Below are positions 13,153 to 14,208 of a stretch of 14,208 nucleotides of DNA, piece after piece (the first letter of the stretch is position 1; every line of letters starts with the position of its first letter). The position numbers and the translations under genes are program-made. The stretch lies in the NCBI GenBank assembly GCA_028715095.1, contig JAQUSM010000013.1:1-14208 (forward strand). Direction: 5' to 3'. The DNA is from Candidatus Omnitrophota bacterium. Its GTDB lineage: Bacteria; Omnitrophota; Gorgyraeia; Gygaellales; Profunditerraquicolaceae. The notes below the pieces were generated by a model that saw nothing but the letters and a program-made list of their open reading frames with translations, made no database searches and had not been told where the DNA came from.

Positions 13153-13814
13153 AGGCAGCCGGCCTATGGAGTGCGGGAAAGGACAGTTGTTTTGCCTGTT
13201 ATAAAGCCATCTCTATGGGGCATGATCTTCCGGTATTGTTCAATTTTACAGATCATGAAGGCAAAAATTCACTTTCTCACGGCCTAACCGCGTCTCTTAT
13301 TTTAAGACAGGCCCAGCTTGCCGGAATGCCGATAGCCCAAAAGGCAATGCCTGAGAGCAGCGAAGCCTACCGTGAGGAGTTTAAGGCATTGATTTGTTCC
13401 TGGAAAAAGAAAGCAGGTATTACTGGAATAGTTTTCGGGGATATATACCTTAAGGAACATAAGGAATGGATTGACGCGCTCTGCCGTGAAGTGGAGGTAG
13501 AGCCAATTATGCCATTATGGGGCAGGAACACAAAAGAATTGGCCTTAGAAATCATTGATTCCGGTTTTAAGGCCATGGTGGTGGCGGTTAAGTCCGACCT
13601 GTTGGGTAAGGAGTGGCTTGGCCGCATTATGGACAGGAAATTTATAGAAGAGCTAAAACCGGAAATTGACCCCTGCGGGGAGAAAGGAGAATTCCATACT
13701 TTAGTGGTTGATGGGCCATTGTTCAGGGAGCCGATTAAGATACTGGAGGCTCAGCCTGTATTAAGAGAGAATTTTGGGAAACACTGGTTTTTAGATATTA
13801 AAAAATACGCATAA
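13149..13814 (+). CDS. DUF71/COG2102 ATP-pyrophosphatase, predicted B12-salvage subgroup
   Basis: A 221-residue cytosolic protein of the Dph6/MJ0570 (DUF71) family, PP-loop enzymes that activate a substrate with ATP, often to form an amide. The PP-loop is SAGKDS at 8-13. FGDIYLKEHKEWID and the closing GEFHT (180-184) in GEKGEFHTLVVDGPLF are the other family landmarks. In eukaryotes and archaea the family makes diphthamide, but bacteria lack diphthamide. A published comparative-genomics study (de Crecy-Lagard and colleagues, 2012) predicted that a bacterial subgroup acts in B12 salvage. Its ATGA overlap with cobQ and the B12 riboswitch immediately after it fit that subgroup. The actual reaction is not established; corrinoid side-chain or nucleotide-loop chemistry is a guess. 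Confidence 0.85.
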   Translation: MKAAGLWSAGKDSCFACYKAISMGHDLPVLFNFTDHEGKNSLSHGLTASLILRQAQLAGMPIAQKAMPESSEAYREEFKALICSWKKKAGITGIVFGDIYLKEHKEWIDALCREVEVEPIMPLWGRNTKELALEIIDSGFKAMVVAVKSDLLGKEWLGRIMDRKFIEELKPEIDPCGEKGEFHTLVVDGPLFREPIKILEAQPVLRENFGKHWFLDIKKYA

Positions 13815-13835
13815 ACTTCTAAGGATACAAAACCG

Positions 13836-13927
13836 GATAGGTGAAGGAAGTCCTGGTGCAATTCCAGGCGCTGTCCCGCAACGGTAATGTAAAGGTTGTT
13901 TTTTACGAGCCCGGTCGATCGCCTGTC
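13836..13927 (+). ncRNA. Cobalamin riboswitch 2, compact (Cbl-II-like) form, upstream of btuB
   Basis: The leader of btuB holds a short B12 aptamer. P1 is GATAGGTGA (13836-13844) with TCGCCTGTC (13919-13927), nine pairs including two G-T. Inside are TCCTGGTGCAATTCCAGG (13851-13868), the classic hairpin and loop of the B12 box, CTGTCCCGCAACGGTAA (13871-13887), a small hairpin GTAAA/TTTAC (13889-13893 with 13902-13906), and GAGCCCGGTCGATCGCCTG (13907-13925). The GCCACTG and GGGAAGG arm of the long form is absent, so this is a compact architecture like the Cbl-II classes. No U-rich terminator follows. Control is more likely at translation of btuB, whose AAAGG ribosome site is at 13973-13977. Confidence 0.9.
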
Positions 13928-13931
13928 ACTG

Positions 13932-13948
13932 GTCTGCCTACGGCAGAC
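13932..13948. repeat. Palindromic hairpin in the riboswitch 2 expression platform
   Basis: GTCTGCC (13932-13938) pairs perfectly with GGCAGAC (13942-13948) around a three-base loop, TAC. The sequence resembles the palindrome at the cobU/cobT junction, and both are followed by CAGGTAAGT. GACAGG (13946-13951) is also the exact complement of CCTGTC (13922-13927), the 3' strand of riboswitch stem P1, so two exclusive foldings are possible. It may be a dispersed repeat recruited into the switch, or simply the regulatory stem. Confidence 0.65.
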
Positions 13949-13982
13949 AGGTAAGTACTCTCGCAAGAAGAGAAAGGTTATA

Positions 13983-14208
13983 ATGAATAACATAATTAAG
14001 AAACTGATTGTTTTAAGCTTATCCATATTTGTCCTGCCGCATATTGCCTTTCCGGAAGATGTTGAATTAAATAAGATTGTAGTTACCCCCTCGAGAATAG
14101 AAGAATCTTCAGGAGATGTTGGCCGCGTAGTTGATGTAATCACATCAGGAGAAATAGAAAAAAACGGAGCACAGGACTTAGGAAATGCCCTTACTGATCT
14201 TACATCTG
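13983..14208 (+). CDS. btuB: TonB-dependent vitamin B12 outer-membrane receptor, N-terminal part (truncated by window edge)
   Basis: The frame is open from ATG 13983 to the window end (75 codons). Residues 1 to about 23 look like a signal peptide: MNNIIKKL, then a hydrophobic run, with cleavage near HIAFP or just after. The mature start, ELNKIVVTPSRIEESSGDVGRVVDVITSGEIEKNG, matches the TonB box and the first strands of the plug domain in BtuB-like receptors. AQDLGNALTDL matches the plug helix. The start is supported by AAAGG at 13973-13977, five bases ahead. The compact B12 riboswitch just upstream makes a corrinoid the likely substrate. It would bring corrinoids across the outer membrane to BtuF. 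The barrel lies to the right of the window. Confidence 0.88.
   Translation, partial: MNNIIKKLIVLSLSIFVLPHIAFPEDVELNKIVVTPSRIEESSGDVGRVVDVITSGEIEKNGAQDLGNALTDLTS

Noticed and set aside
13774..13801. Possible separate promoter for btuB (TTGGGA, 16-base gap, TATTAA)
   Set aside because: Both boxes match only four of six positions and lie inside the coding end of the DUF71 gene. Read-through from the upstream operon is equally possible.
1..14208. Search for tRNA, rRNA, CRISPR arrays, transposase or phage genes
   Set aside because: None seen on either strand. The only repeats are the short palindromes listed, and no direct-repeat array with regular spacers is present.

Overview
The window reads as chromosome from a Gram-negative, probably anaerobic or fermentative bacterium that scavenges and remodels vitamin B12. 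An outer membrane is implied by the start of a TonB-dependent BtuB-type receptor and by an LpxL/HtrB-family acyltransferase. Every convincing gene is on the + strand, and most are packed with ATGA/TAATG overlaps. The compact layout, moderate GC, short palindromic repeats and freestanding lipoyl protein would suit an uncultivated lineage such as Omnitrophota. That placement is a low-confidence impression, not something the sequence proves.

Region 1 (1-757): the 3' end of a dihydrolipoyl dehydrogenase gene, then a 78-residue protein that is only an E2-type lipoyl domain. Both belong to a 2-oxoacid dehydrogenase system whose other subunits lie to the left.

Region 2 (779-5731): a near-consensus sigma70 promoter leads into a GAF/HD-GYP c-di-GMP phosphodiesterase. 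This is followed by a tightly coupled envelope cassette: an MGDG-synthase-like GT28 glycosyltransferase, an LpxL-like acyltransferase, a DPM1-like GT2 and a COG2426 membrane protein. The last gene of the run is cobO, the corrinoid adenosyltransferase. It therefore sits outside the riboswitch-controlled units.

Region 3 (5733-13814): a promoter, a long-form cobalamin riboswitch and an intrinsic terminator precede btuF-btuC-btuD-cobC-cobU-cobT-cobS-cobQ and a DUF71/COG2102 ATP-pyrophosphatase gene. BtuFCD imports corrinoids from the periplasm. CobO adenosylates them. CobU activates the aminopropanol arm. CobT and CobC make alpha-ribazole, and CobS joins the two halves. CobQ amidates earlier intermediates. 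The DUF71 protein is the least understood member and matches the 'B12 salvage' branch predicted by comparative genomics. No corrin-ring genes and no cbiB, cobD or bluB are present in the window.

Region 4 (13815-14208): a second, compact cobalamin riboswitch that lacks the peripheral arm of the first precedes the truncated btuB.

Three palindromic repeat insertions decorate the B12 locus. A 75-bp perfectly registered interrupted palindrome forms the 3' end of cobC. A GC-rich palindrome forms the C-terminal tail of CobU and adjoins the cobT ribosome-binding site. A related palindrome sits in the expression platform of the btuB riboswitch. These insertions, the pair of differently built B12 riboswitches and the DUF71 gene are the most interesting items here.
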